NCBI GenBank assembly: GCA_041658345.1
Contig: JBBAAK010000001.1
Coordinates: 186,001-250,000, forward strand
DNA: 64,000 nucleotides
Direction: 5' to 3'
Source: JBAZYV01 sp041658345
GTDB lineage: Bacteria; Patescibacteriota; Gracilibacteria; UBA1369; 2-02-FULL-48-14
In this document: one piece after another, positions 48,274-57,500 of the stretch
Position numbering within the stretch: the first letter of the stretch is position 1
Layout of the letters: each line of letters opens with the position of its first letter
Position numbers and translations under genes: made by a program
Notes under the pieces: generated by a model
Told to the model about the DNA's origin: nothing
Seen by the model: the letters and a program-made list of their open reading frames with translations, nothing else
The model's database searches: none

Positions 48274-48318
48274 GTTTTAACGTGCTAAAACATTATAGTA
48301 GTTACGATGTAACGTCAA
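48274..48318 (-). promoter_or_regulatory. promoter and palindromes upstream of the his regulator gene
   Basis: On the minus strand TTGACG (48318-48313) and TATAAT (48297-48292) are separated by 15 bases. GTTAC/GTAAC arms (48301-48313) lie in the spacer, and GTTTTAACGTGCTAAAAC (48274-48291, 6-bp arms) covers the expected transcription start. Both are plausible operators for autoregulation. The gene starts only 5 bases beyond. Confidence 0.6.
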
Positions 48319-48339
48319 TAGTAATTTGAATGTGGATTA

Positions 48340-48368
48340 TTGATTCCCTTACTCTTTTCTGGTATACT
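48340..48368 (+). promoter_or_regulatory. promoter of the type IV pilus operon
   Basis: TTGATT (48340-48345), 17-base spacer ending in TGG, TATACT (48363-48368). Start near 48375, 24 bases before the first gene. It is back to back with the his promoter. Confidence 0.65.
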
Positions 48369-48398
48369 TACTAGATTTAAAAGATAAAAACAAAAGGT

Positions 48399-49622
48399 AT
48401 GGCTGACTCAGCAAATCCAGCAATGAACTCAGATAAATTGTTTCCAGGCCTTGGAAGCTCGGCTTTGGAACCTCAAGCGACTGTGCAAACAGGCAAAGAA
48501 TCCAAAAACGTATTTACGGAACTGTTCGGCAACGATCAATCTGTAAAAAATACTGCAGTTTTGGATGCCGTACAGGAGAATCATGAAAAAAAGACCACTT
48601 CATTTTTTGGGGACAAACCAAAGGTGGACAGCCTTTCTCTTAAGAATTTTACAAAAGAGGGCGATTTAAAGGTTGGTAGTGCAGTTTTTAAAGGCGCCTC
48701 AGCCGTTTTCGTTCTTGTACTTGGATTTTTCTTATCTCAAAATGTTGCAAGTTTGTCATTTTTTGGAGTGAATCCTGCGTTGAGAACAGAGATGTTACAA
48801 GAGCAAATAAATACCGCAAATACAGAAGTGAGGGTGCAAAAATATCTTTCTTCCGCACTACTGCTTTCTGAGTATTCAAGCCTTGCCGATGAATATATTT
48901 ACAACACCACTCAAGCCAATTCCGCTTACACCTCACAGAACAAAAAAGACGAATTTAAAGTGAAGGCAGAACTGGTAAAGCCCGAGTTGGCCTCCGTACT
49001 CACTCGCATCAAAGATTATTTAAGCGAACCACTTACAGATTTGGACGTGGCTGATGCCAGCTTAACAATTGATAATTTAATCATTGAACTTGGTGAAAAA
49101 TCTGCATCTAACGGGGCTCAAACGGTTTTGTCTGATGTGCAAGATTTAGAAACCGCAAAAGTTTTGTTCCAAAATACAGAATTTAGAACACTTTTAGCCG
49201 GGCTTCCACTTGAGGCATTAACAGATGAACAAATCAAAGAGGTTTATGATACGTTTAGCACAATCAACCAAAGCACAATTGCTTTAATTGGTTCGATTGG
49301 GGCCAGTCGTACAAATTGGTCTTTTTACTTAGACACTTTGGAATCGTTAACAAAAAAAGTGGATCCGCTTTTTGGCACGGAGTTCCCCGGAAATATTTAT
49401 CTTGATGATGTGAAGTTTAATGAGGATGGAACTGTAATGGTATCCGGAAAATCAAATACCAGCGATACAAAGAATTTTACGCTTGTTTCCAACTTAATCG
49501 ATTCTTACGAAGCGAACGAATATTTTAAAAATGTTGAAGATAGAAGTTACAGCAAATCGAATGAAGATGAGGCTTATACGGGTAGTTTCCGAATTTCTAT
49601 GCAACTTGAAACTAATCAATAA
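48399..49622 (+). CDS. PilN-like membrane protein with long N-terminal region
   Basis: A 407-residue protein. Residues 1-100 are soluble, polar and probably cytoplasmic. One membrane helix is at about 105-125 (A-S-A-V-F-V-L-V-L-G-F-F-L). The rest is a helical and alpha/beta periplasm-side domain with a late D-D-V-K-F-N-E-D-G-T-V-M-V-S-G-K-S strand motif as in PilN. Position before PilO-, PilB- and PilC-like genes supports the type IV pilus alignment subcomplex. A separate PilM is not seen; the N-terminal 100 residues might replace part of its role (inference). Confidence 0.62.
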   Translation: MADSANPAMNSDKLFPGLGSSALEPQATVQTGKESKNVFTELFGNDQSVKNTAVLDAVQENHEKKTTSFFGDKPKVDSLSLKNFTKEGDLKVGSAVFKGASAVFVLVLGFFLSQNVASLSFFGVNPALRTEMLQEQINTANTEVRVQKYLSSALLLSEYSSLADEYIYNTTQANSAYTSQNKKDEFKVKAELVKPELASVLTRIKDYLSEPLTDLDVADASLTIDNLIIELGEKSASNGAQTVLSDVQDLETAKVLFQNTEFRTLLAGLPLEALTDEQIKEVYDTFSTINQSTIALIGSIGASRTNWSFYLDTLESLTKKVDPLFGTEFPGNIYLDDVKFNEDGTVMVSGKSNTSDTKNFTLVSNLIDSYEANEYFKNVEDRSYSKSNEDEAYTGSFRISMQLETNQ

Positions 49623-49628
49623 TTTTTT

Positions 49629-50201
49629 ATGACAGAAAGACATAAAATTTTCGCGGGACTTACAATCCTTTTAGCCACAGCATTAATGGCCGGATGGCAA
49701 TTTATTGTTTTGCAAAATACAAAAGCCGACGCAAGCTTGCTGACTAAAACTTCTTCCGAATTAAGTAATTTGAGCCGTTCACTAACCGAGGAGTATCAAA
49801 CAATCAAAGTCGATGTTTCCAAATACAAAGAAACTTCTATGCAGGAGCTTGCTCTTGTTTTCCCGGAAGATGAGAATCTAACCAGTCTTACTCGTCTTTT
49901 TGATGAGTTTGCTGTTAAAAACAACTTTGCTACAAATCCATTTTTTATAAGTGAATTGAAGTATGGCGATTTTGGGACTCCGGAAGGTGAAAATTATAGA
50001 ATTTTGCCAGTGGACATGACCATTACCACATCGTCCAAAAATTTAGATAAGTTTTTGGAATATATAGAAACTTCCGGTTCGCTAGAGGGTGGAGTTAGAA
50101 TGATGAGCGCGCAAAATGTAGATGTTACCTATCCAAGTGAATATGGCGGGACTTATGAAGTCAAAATTGAACTTAATGCTTACTTTGCTCAAGAAATATA
50201 A
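49629..50201 (+). CDS. PilO-like type IV pilus protein
   Basis: A 190-residue protein with one N-terminal membrane helix (about 7-28), a coiled-coil (about 35-70) and a small alpha/beta domain with P-V-D-M-T-I-T-T-S-S-K-N-L-D-K-F-L-E-Y-I-E, the typical PilO ferredoxin-like fold motif. It lies 6 bases after the PilN-like gene and 8 bases before pilB. PilN and PilO normally form an inner-membrane heterodimer. Confidence 0.75.
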   Translation: MTERHKIFAGLTILLATALMAGWQFIVLQNTKADASLLTKTSSELSNLSRSLTEEYQTIKVDVSKYKETSMQELALVFPEDENLTSLTRLFDEFAVKNNFATNPFFISELKYGDFGTPEGENYRILPVDMTITTSSKNLDKFLEYIETSGSLEGGVRMMSAQNVDVTYPSEYGGTYEVKIELNAYFAQEI

Positions 50202-50209
50202 TTATAATA

Positions 50210-51460
50210 ATGAACGCTAAACTTCAAGCATTACAGGACGCGATTGTTGGGGGAAATATTCCTCAATTGGTCATGAATGCCGTTTCTTATGCAATTGATG
50301 GACGTGCATCCGATATTCACATCGAGCCTTTGCAAAATACAATTCAGATTCGTTATCGTATTGATGGAGCGTTGCAACGCATAGTTGAATATCCGCCAAA
50401 TATTCATCCGGCGGTGGTTTCACGCATTAAAATAATGGCTAACTTAAAGATTGATGAACAACGTATTCCTCAAGACGGACGTGCGCAGGTAACAACCCAA
50501 GATGGGCGCGAACTCGATTTGCGTGTATCTAGTTTGCCTACCGTTAATGGAGAAAAAATTGTTATGCGTTTGCAAGATAGATCCAAAGAAATTCCTTCTT
50601 TTGACAAGCTTGGTATTAGCGGAAATGCACTTAAATATTTTGAACAAGCGCTTTCGCTCCCAAATGGTATTTTGCTTACAACCGGGCCCACAGGTTCCGG
50701 TAAAACCACAACTTTATATGCTGCGCTACAAACATTAAACAAGCCGAATGTTAACATTTTGACGATTGAAGATCCGGTTGAAATCCAAATGGATGGGCTT
50801 AATCAATCACAAGTACACCCTGATATTGATTACACTTTTGCGTTTGGACTTAGAACCTCGCTTCGCCAAGATCCTGATATTATAATGGTGGGAGAAATTC
50901 GTGATAGAGAAACTGTGGACGTTGCAATTGAAGCTTCGCTGACCGGTCATTTGGTGCTGTCTACAATCCATACAAATTCCGCTGTGGAAACGCTTACTCG
51001 TATTTTAAATATGGGCGTGCCGGCTTTTCTTATGACAGCCACAATTAACGCAATTATGGCTCAACGTCTTGTAAGAAGGCTTTGTGATAAATGTAAAAAA
51101 CCAATGCAAGTTGATCCACAAACTTTGGAGCTTGTTAATACCGCCATGTCTCATTTGCACCCGGACGAACCGCATGATGCGGAAAAATTAAAAGCAATGC
51201 AATTTTATGGACCTGGGGGGGGGGATTGCCCTCAATGTAATGGAGTGGGATATTTGGGACGAGTCGGACTGTTTGAAGTGTTAAAAATGAACAATCAAAT
51301 TCGTGAGATGATTTTGAAAAATGCGAATGTTATGGAAATACAAGACATTGCTATGAAAACCGGAATGGTTACATTGGAACAAGCTGGAATTCTTAAAGCT
51401 CTCGAGGGCATTACTTCGCTGGAAGAAGTTTATTCTGTAGCTAGACCGGAATCGGCTTAA
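50210..51460 (+). CDS. pilB: type IV pilus assembly ATPase PilB/GspE
   Basis: A 416-residue secretion ATPase. Walker A G-P-T-G-S-G-K-T-T is at 159-167, the Asp box and Walker B follow (I-E-D-P-V-E, I-M-V-G-E-I-R-D), then the His box H-L-V-L-S-T-I-H-T-N. A zinc-binding C-D-K-C and C-P-Q-C pair is at about 300-345. The N-terminal GspE_N/MshEN domain is absent, making it about 150 residues shorter than classical PilB. A run of ten G at 51215-51224 encodes G-G-G-D at 336-339 and could slip. Coupled to pilC (1 base gap). Confidence 0.92.
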   Translation: MNAKLQALQDAIVGGNIPQLVMNAVSYAIDGRASDIHIEPLQNTIQIRYRIDGALQRIVEYPPNIHPAVVSRIKIMANLKIDEQRIPQDGRAQVTTQDGRELDLRVSSLPTVNGEKIVMRLQDRSKEIPSFDKLGISGNALKYFEQALSLPNGILLTTGPTGSGKTTTLYAALQTLNKPNVNILTIEDPVEIQMDGLNQSQVHPDIDYTFAFGLRTSLRQDPDIIMVGEIRDRETVDVAIEASLTGHLVLSTIHTNSAVETLTRILNMGVPAFLMTATINAIMAQRLVRRLCDKCKKPMQVDPQTLELVNTAMSHLHPDEPHDAEKLKAMQFYGPGGGDCPQCNGVGYLGRVGLFEVLKMNNQIREMILKNANVMEIQDIAMKTGMVTLEQAGILKALEGITSLEEVYSVARPESA

Positions 51461-51461
51461 T

Positions 51462-52664
51462 ATGGATATACAAAATTCTCAAACCGCTACGCATATTGAT
51501 ATAGGTCTTTCGCGGGAGGACCAAGCTAGAATCGAAGCTTTACGAGCTATCAATCTGGAAAATGCCGGCAAAAAAATCCACATTTTTGCACGCTTTAATG
51601 AGTATTTAATTGGGATTACAAAGGTGACTCTGCGCGATAAAGTTACGTTTTTCCAAATGCTTTCCGTAATGATAAATGCGGGCATGCCGATCATTCGTTC
51701 ACTGGCCGTGCTTTCCGATCAGTTGCATAATTTGAGACTTAAAAAAATCGTTAGGGCGCTTGCTTTAAAAATGGAAAGTGGAGAGAGTTTATCGAATGCG
51801 ATGGAAAGTTTTCCAAAAGTTTTTGGATCTGCCGAATGCGGAATGGTGGCGAGTGGGGAAGCTTCTGGGAGTCTGAATACAATTTTAAAAGATATAGCGG
51901 CGCAAGTTGAAAAAAATGAGAGTATTGTTGCCAAAGTGCGTGGGGCAATGATTTATCCTGCAACGATAGTCTCGATAATGATCGTGTGTTTATTTTTGAT
52001 GTTAACCATGGTTGTGCCTCAACTTATGAATTTATTTACACAGGGCGGAAAGGCATTGCCTTTGACCACTCAATATTTAATTGCAGGCTCTAATTTTGCA
52101 CAACATTATTGGGCCTTAATTTTGATATTAGCCGTGTTATTTTTTGTTGGAATTTCCATTGTTCGTAACAGTTCGTCCGGTAGGTACAGTCTTGATTTTG
52201 CACTTTTGCGCCTGCCGGTTTTTGGCAAGATTATAAGAAATCTTATGGTTGCGCGTTTTGCGAGACTGCTCGCGAGTCTTATGAACTCAGGCGTTCCAAT
52301 TGTTAAAGCACTGGAAATTAATGCGAATGCCCTTGGCAATGAAGTTTATAAAAAACGTATCGAATTCGCGTCACAGGATGTGGCCCAAGGAATTCCGCTC
52401 GGCGAAAATTTGCTGGAGAGTGATTTTTTATTTCCTCCCATGGTTTCTTCCATGGTTTTGGTTGGCGAGCAAACTGCAAAATTAAATGAAGTCGCCGGGA
52501 AAATTGCTGACTACTATGAGAGTGAAGTAGACAACAGTGTGGCTTCTTTGTCCAAGTTGATGGAACCTATAATACTTGTTGTTATGGGCTCTTTGGTTGC
52601 CTTCGTTGTTGCCGCCGTGATGCAACCGATTATGGCACTTAGTGATTTGTCGGCAGTGATATAA
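51462..52664 (+). CDS. pilC: type IV pilus inner-membrane platform protein PilC/GspF
   Basis: A 400-residue protein with two GspF domains (about 65-190 and 270-395) and three membrane helices. F-F-Q-M-L-S-V-M-I-N-A-G-M-P-I and the second-domain F-A-R-L-L-A-S-L-M-N-S-G-V-P-I are the paired signatures. G-E-x-S-G and V-G-E-Q-T-A-K-L motifs are also typical. Last of four contiguous pilus genes before an opposite-strand HNH gene. Confidence 0.92.
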   Translation: MDIQNSQTATHIDIGLSREDQARIEALRAINLENAGKKIHIFARFNEYLIGITKVTLRDKVTFFQMLSVMINAGMPIIRSLAVLSDQLHNLRLKKIVRALALKMESGESLSNAMESFPKVFGSAECGMVASGEASGSLNTILKDIAAQVEKNESIVAKVRGAMIYPATIVSIMIVCLFLMLTMVVPQLMNLFTQGGKALPLTTQYLIAGSNFAQHYWALILILAVLFFVGISIVRNSSSGRYSLDFALLRLPVFGKIIRNLMVARFARLLASLMNSGVPIVKALEINANALGNEVYKKRIEFASQDVAQGIPLGENLLESDFLFPPMVSSMVLVGEQTAKLNEVAGKIADYYESEVDNSVASLSKLMEPIILVVMGSLVAFVVAAVMQPIMALSDLSAVI

Positions 52665-52758
52665 GGTTGATGGATTACGTTGTGGCTGTGGCTGTGGCCG
52701 TGGTGATTTTAAGATTGGCGACGCAACGAAGATTGAGGATTCTATGCCGTGAATTGGT

Positions 52759-53652
52759 TTAGCTGTCACCGCTAAGCACTTTGCTTTTGTATTTTTGGTC
52801 GATTAAATGTGCCAGTTGATGATGTTCGTGGCAAAGTGGCGCCAAAAATCGTGGATCGTGAGTTTTTGCCAGTGCAAATCTTTGCGAGTGGTGGACTTCC
52901 TGCGCAGGTTTTGTACAGTTTGGAATTGAACATTTCGTGCCAAATTCCTGGTGGAGGATTTTGCGAACTTTGGCAGGAATATGCCTGGAAATAGTTTGCT
53001 TGGCTATTTCTTCTGCGATTTCTTCTTTTTCTTGCTCTATTTTTGCTTTTCTCTGGTCAAGCAAATCCGCAAGGATTCTGTTCACATCTTGCCCCTGCGA
53101 ATTTAGGCGATTTAATTCCTCGGTAACTTCCGCAGAAAGTTCAAAATTCAGGGGTAAGTTGGTGTGCGCGCGCACAGATTTTGCTTCGAATAATGGCTTA
53201 GCTAAGCCATTTGACCCTTCGAAATACCCATCCATTTTTTGATCACGCACAAAAGTTTCCAATGTTTTTTGTGAAAGAATTTTTACCGTTTCCGCAAGTT
53301 CCCCCTCGTTTTCTTGCGTTGCTATCGAAACAATCCTTGCAAGTTTATTTACACTAACATTACCCGAAACCAACAGATTATGCAGTGCCGGTTTATTCAC
53401 AAATTTTTCATCTAAGTTAAGTACCCTTTTTACTTGATCCTCGCTTAAGCCTGCGAGCTTAAATGCAAATTCAAAAATGCTCCCAAATCCGCGCTTTTCA
53501 TAAAGCCTTCGCCTCTTTACCTCCGGCAGTAGTCCAATAAATTTCCTTCGCCAAAGTAGAGCATTACGACCAAATTCTTCGCAAAGTTTTAGGAGTTCTT
53601 TATCGCTAAGTTGGGTGCTGGAATTGTTGGATTGATGAATGGTATTTTTCAT
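52759..53652 (-). CDS. HNH endonuclease-domain protein
   Basis: A 297-residue protein with a C-terminal HNH nuclease domain. C-S-I-P-N-C-T-K-P-A-Q-E-V-H-H-S supplies a zinc Cys pair and the H-H, and F-L-A-P-L-C-H-E-H-H-Q-L-A-H-L the last His and Cys. The N-terminal 210 residues are helical and charged, resembling the DUF222-like leader seen in solitary HNH genes. It lies on the opposite strand between pilC and the pilin gene, so it interrupts the pilus cluster. Such genes are often mobile or accessory. A TTATAA-like box upstream could be its promoter. Confidence 0.85.
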   Translation of the reverse strand: MKNTIHQSNNSSTQLSDKELLKLCEEFGRNALLWRRKFIGLLPEVKRRRLYEKRGFGSIFEFAFKLAGLSEDQVKRVLNLDEKFVNKPALHNLLVSGNVSVNKLARIVSIATQENEGELAETVKILSQKTLETFVRDQKMDGYFEGSNGLAKPLFEAKSVRAHTNLPLNFELSAEVTEELNRLNSQGQDVNRILADLLDQRKAKIEQEKEEIAEEIAKQTISRHIPAKVRKILHQEFGTKCSIPNCTKPAQEVHHSQRFALAKTHDPRFLAPLCHEHHQLAHLIDQKYKSKVLSGDS

Positions 53653-53764
53653 AGAATAAGAGGTTAAAATCTTGTTATAATCCTATCAAAATTTGCATCA
53701 AAAATCTTCACAAAAACATCCAAAAAACGCAACTTTAAGTGGCGCAAAAATCAAATCATTGCGT

Positions 53765-53806
53765 GGTGAGTAAGTGCTCACCCAGACGCGGGGGCTCGTA
53801 CTCACC
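53765..53806. promoter_or_regulatory. overlapping inverted repeats before the pilin gene
   Basis: GGTGAG (53765-53770) can pair with CTCACC (53777-53782), or as GGTGAGTA with TACTCACC (53799-53806). The two pairings exclude each other. The 278-base region between the HNH and pilin genes holds nothing else I can identify apart from AT-rich promoter-like sequence. Confidence 0.35.
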
Positions 53807-53930
53807 TAGCGGGTCCAAAATTCAAAAGTAAAAATTTTATCTTGGCAAAATAGAGCCTTCATTCCCCGTTTTATTGATTTTGATTTTTTTAACGTGTAAA
53901 ATCTTTGCAGTTAATTAACCACGCCACACA

Positions 53931-54449
53931 ATGAAAAATTATTTTTCTCCTAAGCGAGCTTTTACGCTTATTGAGCTTTTGATCGTTATTACCATTATTG
54001 GGATTTTGGCCGTTGCACTCTTGCCAAAATTAACAGGTGGAACCGACCGCGCAAAAGATGCTCAACGTAAAGCCGACCTCCAACAAATTGCAACTGCGCT
54101 TGAATTTTATGCGGATGACAATGGAGAATATCCGACGGATGCTGGTTGTGTTAGCACACTTGATATCGCTACTTACCTCACAACTATGCCGTCTGATCCA
54201 GATGATGCTGCTGCAGGTGGATGTACAGATGGCTATGGTTATGTTGCCCTAGGTACTGGTAATGGCTACCTACTTTTTGCCAACCTTGCTAATGTTGAGG
54301 ACAAGGGTGATGGAGTTTATAATTATAATTTTATTAGTACCCCACTTATTGATACCGCTAGTACGCGCCTTTCCGAGAATAGTGATAAGCTTTGTAGTAC
54401 AATGGCTGATGAGGGATGTACTGACACCATCTACGTGGTTGGTCGCTAA
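53931..54449 (+). CDS. type IV pilin / GspG-like major pseudopilin
   Basis: A 172-residue prepilin. The leader M-K-N-Y-F-S-P-K-R-A is followed by F-T-L-I-E-L-L-I-V-I-T-I-I-G-I-L, with Glu at +5. The residue before the cleavage site is Ala rather than the usual Gly. The GspG-like body has A-Q-R-K-A-D-L-Q-Q-I-A-T-A-L-E-F-Y-A-D-D-N-G-E-Y-P and a P-S-D-P-D-D segment. Four Cys in the globular part could form two disulfides. It has its own terminator and is separated from pilC by the HNH gene. Confidence 0.88.
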   Translation: MKNYFSPKRAFTLIELLIVITIIGILAVALLPKLTGGTDRAKDAQRKADLQQIATALEFYADDNGEYPTDAGCVSTLDIATYLTTMPSDPDDAAAGGCTDGYGYVALGTGNGYLLFANLANVEDKGDGVYNYNFISTPLIDTASTRLSENSDKLCSTMADEGCTDTIYVVGR

Positions 54450-54495
54450 ATTTTTGTGAGTTTTCACGAGAGTTTGTGAATGTTGCTTAATAGAT

Positions 54496-54527
54496 TAAAA
54501 AGCCCTTCCTCTTGGGGGGGCTTTTTT
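54496..54527 (+). terminator. intrinsic terminator of the pilin gene
   Basis: AAAAAGCCC and GGGCTTTTTT form the stem, around TTCCTCTTGGGG, with a T run. Located 47 bases after the pilin stop and 15 before the giant gene. Confidence 0.8.
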
Positions 54528-54541
54528 GGTAGTATTTTGCC

Positions 54542-57500
54542 ATGCGGAAAAACTACCATACGCCATGGTATATTAGATTCGTTGTCTCCTTCCTGCTTCT
54601 TACTATTTTTGCCGGATTTTTGCCGACTGTACAGATTGCGGATGCGCTAAGTTTGGTTGGACGGGCGGGCACAGTGCTTAGAGATAATCCCGGAGGAGGG
54701 CTTGGTGAGATACGTGACTTTGAGCAAGATGACACTCTATATGGTCTGGTTGCCATACTTGTGGACGCCCAGACTTGGAGTGCCTATTCAAGCGGAAGTG
54801 GATTCTTTTCTTTTTTGGGCAATACAAAAATCTCCGAGAAAATAGAAACTTATGCGCAAGACGTGCAACTTGCCATGCCTTATACAAAAACAATCATAGT
54901 AAGAGTCGCCGGCGATGAAGGCACTGTAGACGTTCAAAAACTTCTTGAAAAACTTTATTTTGAAGGCGATACAAATGATTCCGCACAAACAAAACTTTCC
55001 GGAGTTGTAATTGTTGGCGATGTGCCAGTACCGGTCGTTAATAAAAATGGAAATCGATTTTTATCCATGCTCCCCTACACCGATTTTGAGGAGCCTTCTT
55101 ATGTTTTGGACGATACAAGCCAAGATTTTATTCCAAATGCGAATGCGCAAAATTTGCAGGCGGAAGTTTGGCATGGGTTAATTGTTCCTCCACTTGATGG
55201 CCAGGAAGGAATCGATCTAATTGCTTCTTATTTTGAAAAAAATCATGCATTTCATAGTGGCGACAGCGAATATACAAGTTTTGATAAAAAAGCCTTTGTT
55301 GGAGATTTTGTTACGGAGGAATCGACAGTGAACTCTGTTTCTTATGGAAGTTATAAAAGATTCACCGGGTTGTGGGAAGATTTGGTTTATTACAGATATA
55401 CAAATGCTTTAGTGTCCGAACTTTATGCGGATATGCAAACTTCGGTTAGTTCCGGCGACGGGCTGGATAATGATGGAGATGGCTTCTTTGATGAAGAAGC
55501 TTCAAATGGAGTTGATGACGATAGCGATGGACTTGTGGACGAGGATTTGGGAGATGGCTTTAACGGAATAGACAATGATGGCGACGGGCTTACTGATGAA
55601 GACAATTCCGGAGACAACAATAATGACGCCGGTTGGAGCCTTGCCATGTATGGCGATGCGGGCTCAATGCTTTTTGCAGACAAAATGGTGGATGAGGATG
55701 CCCCTGGCGATTTAAATGGTGACGGTTGTCCGGGCGTTTGCGGAGTAGACGATAATGGCGATTCAATTGATCATGATGAGGACGGTTATCCCACCGGTTG
55801 GGAGATAATTGTGGGATCCGACTGGATGGATGAAAAAGTGCCATATGAAACTGTGAACTCTTATGTTTGCACGTGGTATGGGGAATGTTTTGAGAAGGCC
55901 ACTCGGGCTACAGAATTTTTGGCGAATATGTTTGTGGACCAGTTTTATAATGCAGATTATAGAAATGCTACTTGTTATGCCACGGACGGCAGTTACCATG
56001 CCGAGTGGGACGATGATGAGGATGGATTTTGTGATGAAGACGGATCTACAGAAATGCAAGTTTGGTTGAGCCCGCTTGGGATACGCGCAACCGGCACTTG
56101 TGCTTATAACGATGCGGATTGTGACGGGCTTATAGATGAGGATCCAATTGGAATAATGGCTCAGGATATGTTTGCCAACCTGCCGGATATACAAGCAAAA
56201 ACCGTGGTGGAAGGAATTATCAGTCGCTATGTGGAACTATTTGATAAACCCCAAGGCGTTTGGAATAGGCTTGTGAATGAGACCGGTCGTTATGTTACAC
56301 AAGAAGTTACCGGGGAGGACACCGTAGAAAACGATTATGATTCCGCAATATCTTTGATTGCCAAAAAAGATGAGGTTACGCTCCAATATCTGAAAGTTGT
56401 GAATGATTATTTTGAAGGCCGGTTAAATACAATTGTGAAAGATAATTTGGCCGAAGAAATTCCGATTATAGGAATGATGGAAATCACCGGAGATTACACA
56501 ACATATGATACGGAAGATGGAGTGAGAGTAGAAAATGATCCGGAAGATTTATGTAGGAATGTGTCCGTGGGGTTATCTGCAGATTTGGATACCGATTTGT
56601 GCGTTGAGTTTGTAAACCATAGCTACTCCGGTTATCCAACGTCGATACTGGATGTAATGATCCCCCCAGAAGATCCCTCTGATCCATTAGATCCTGATGT
56701 TGCTTTCCCGGAGGAAGTTTATGTTTATGGACAACATTGGGGGGGAATAGATGATCCGGCGCAGTGTACGATTTTTGCAGGAAGTGATGAGGATGGTGGA
56801 CAACTTGTGCAGTTTAATAAGATGTATAGCACCAAACAAAAAGACTTAAGTACCAGTGAGGTACAGGATTATAAAAACTGCATACCGGAGTTTGCAAGCT
56901 ACCAAGAAGATATCCCGGAAGTTTGTGCCCCGGTGCTCGCAACAGAAGATGTACGAGTAATTGGCGGAGCTCTTGACGCTCATGAAGTTTTTCCTGCCGA
57001 TCCTGATAAAGATACAAGCGGATGGGAAGTTGGGCCTGAAGCCTGTTTTGAATTTAGAGAATGGACGACTTTTGGAGCTTATTCGTATTCTGTGGGGAGC
57101 TTCAACAACTGGTTATCCAGTTATATTCGCAAAAATCGTGAAGAAATAGGAACGAGTGCTGATTCTTCTTATGCGGATTTCTTGGCAGAGGTTGCGGGGC
57201 AAAGAGAAGAATATAGTCCATCCAGTTTTGTTTTGCGCAAAAATTTTAGCGAGCTCGATATTTTGGCCAGCGATGATGACCGCAAATATACAGTCACAAA
57301 TTTGCTGGATGATTATGGGCTACATAACCTTAGTAATGACGATATAGATACTTTTTTGGCACTCGCGGACAGCCAAATACGTGTAAAAAATCCTAGCCAT
57401 GGAGAAGGCATGGGTGACGTATCAAAAGTGGACGTGCGTTTGGATAGATATTATTTGCATGAAGACTCAAGCGCCGAGGCTAGCGTTTACACAACGGACA

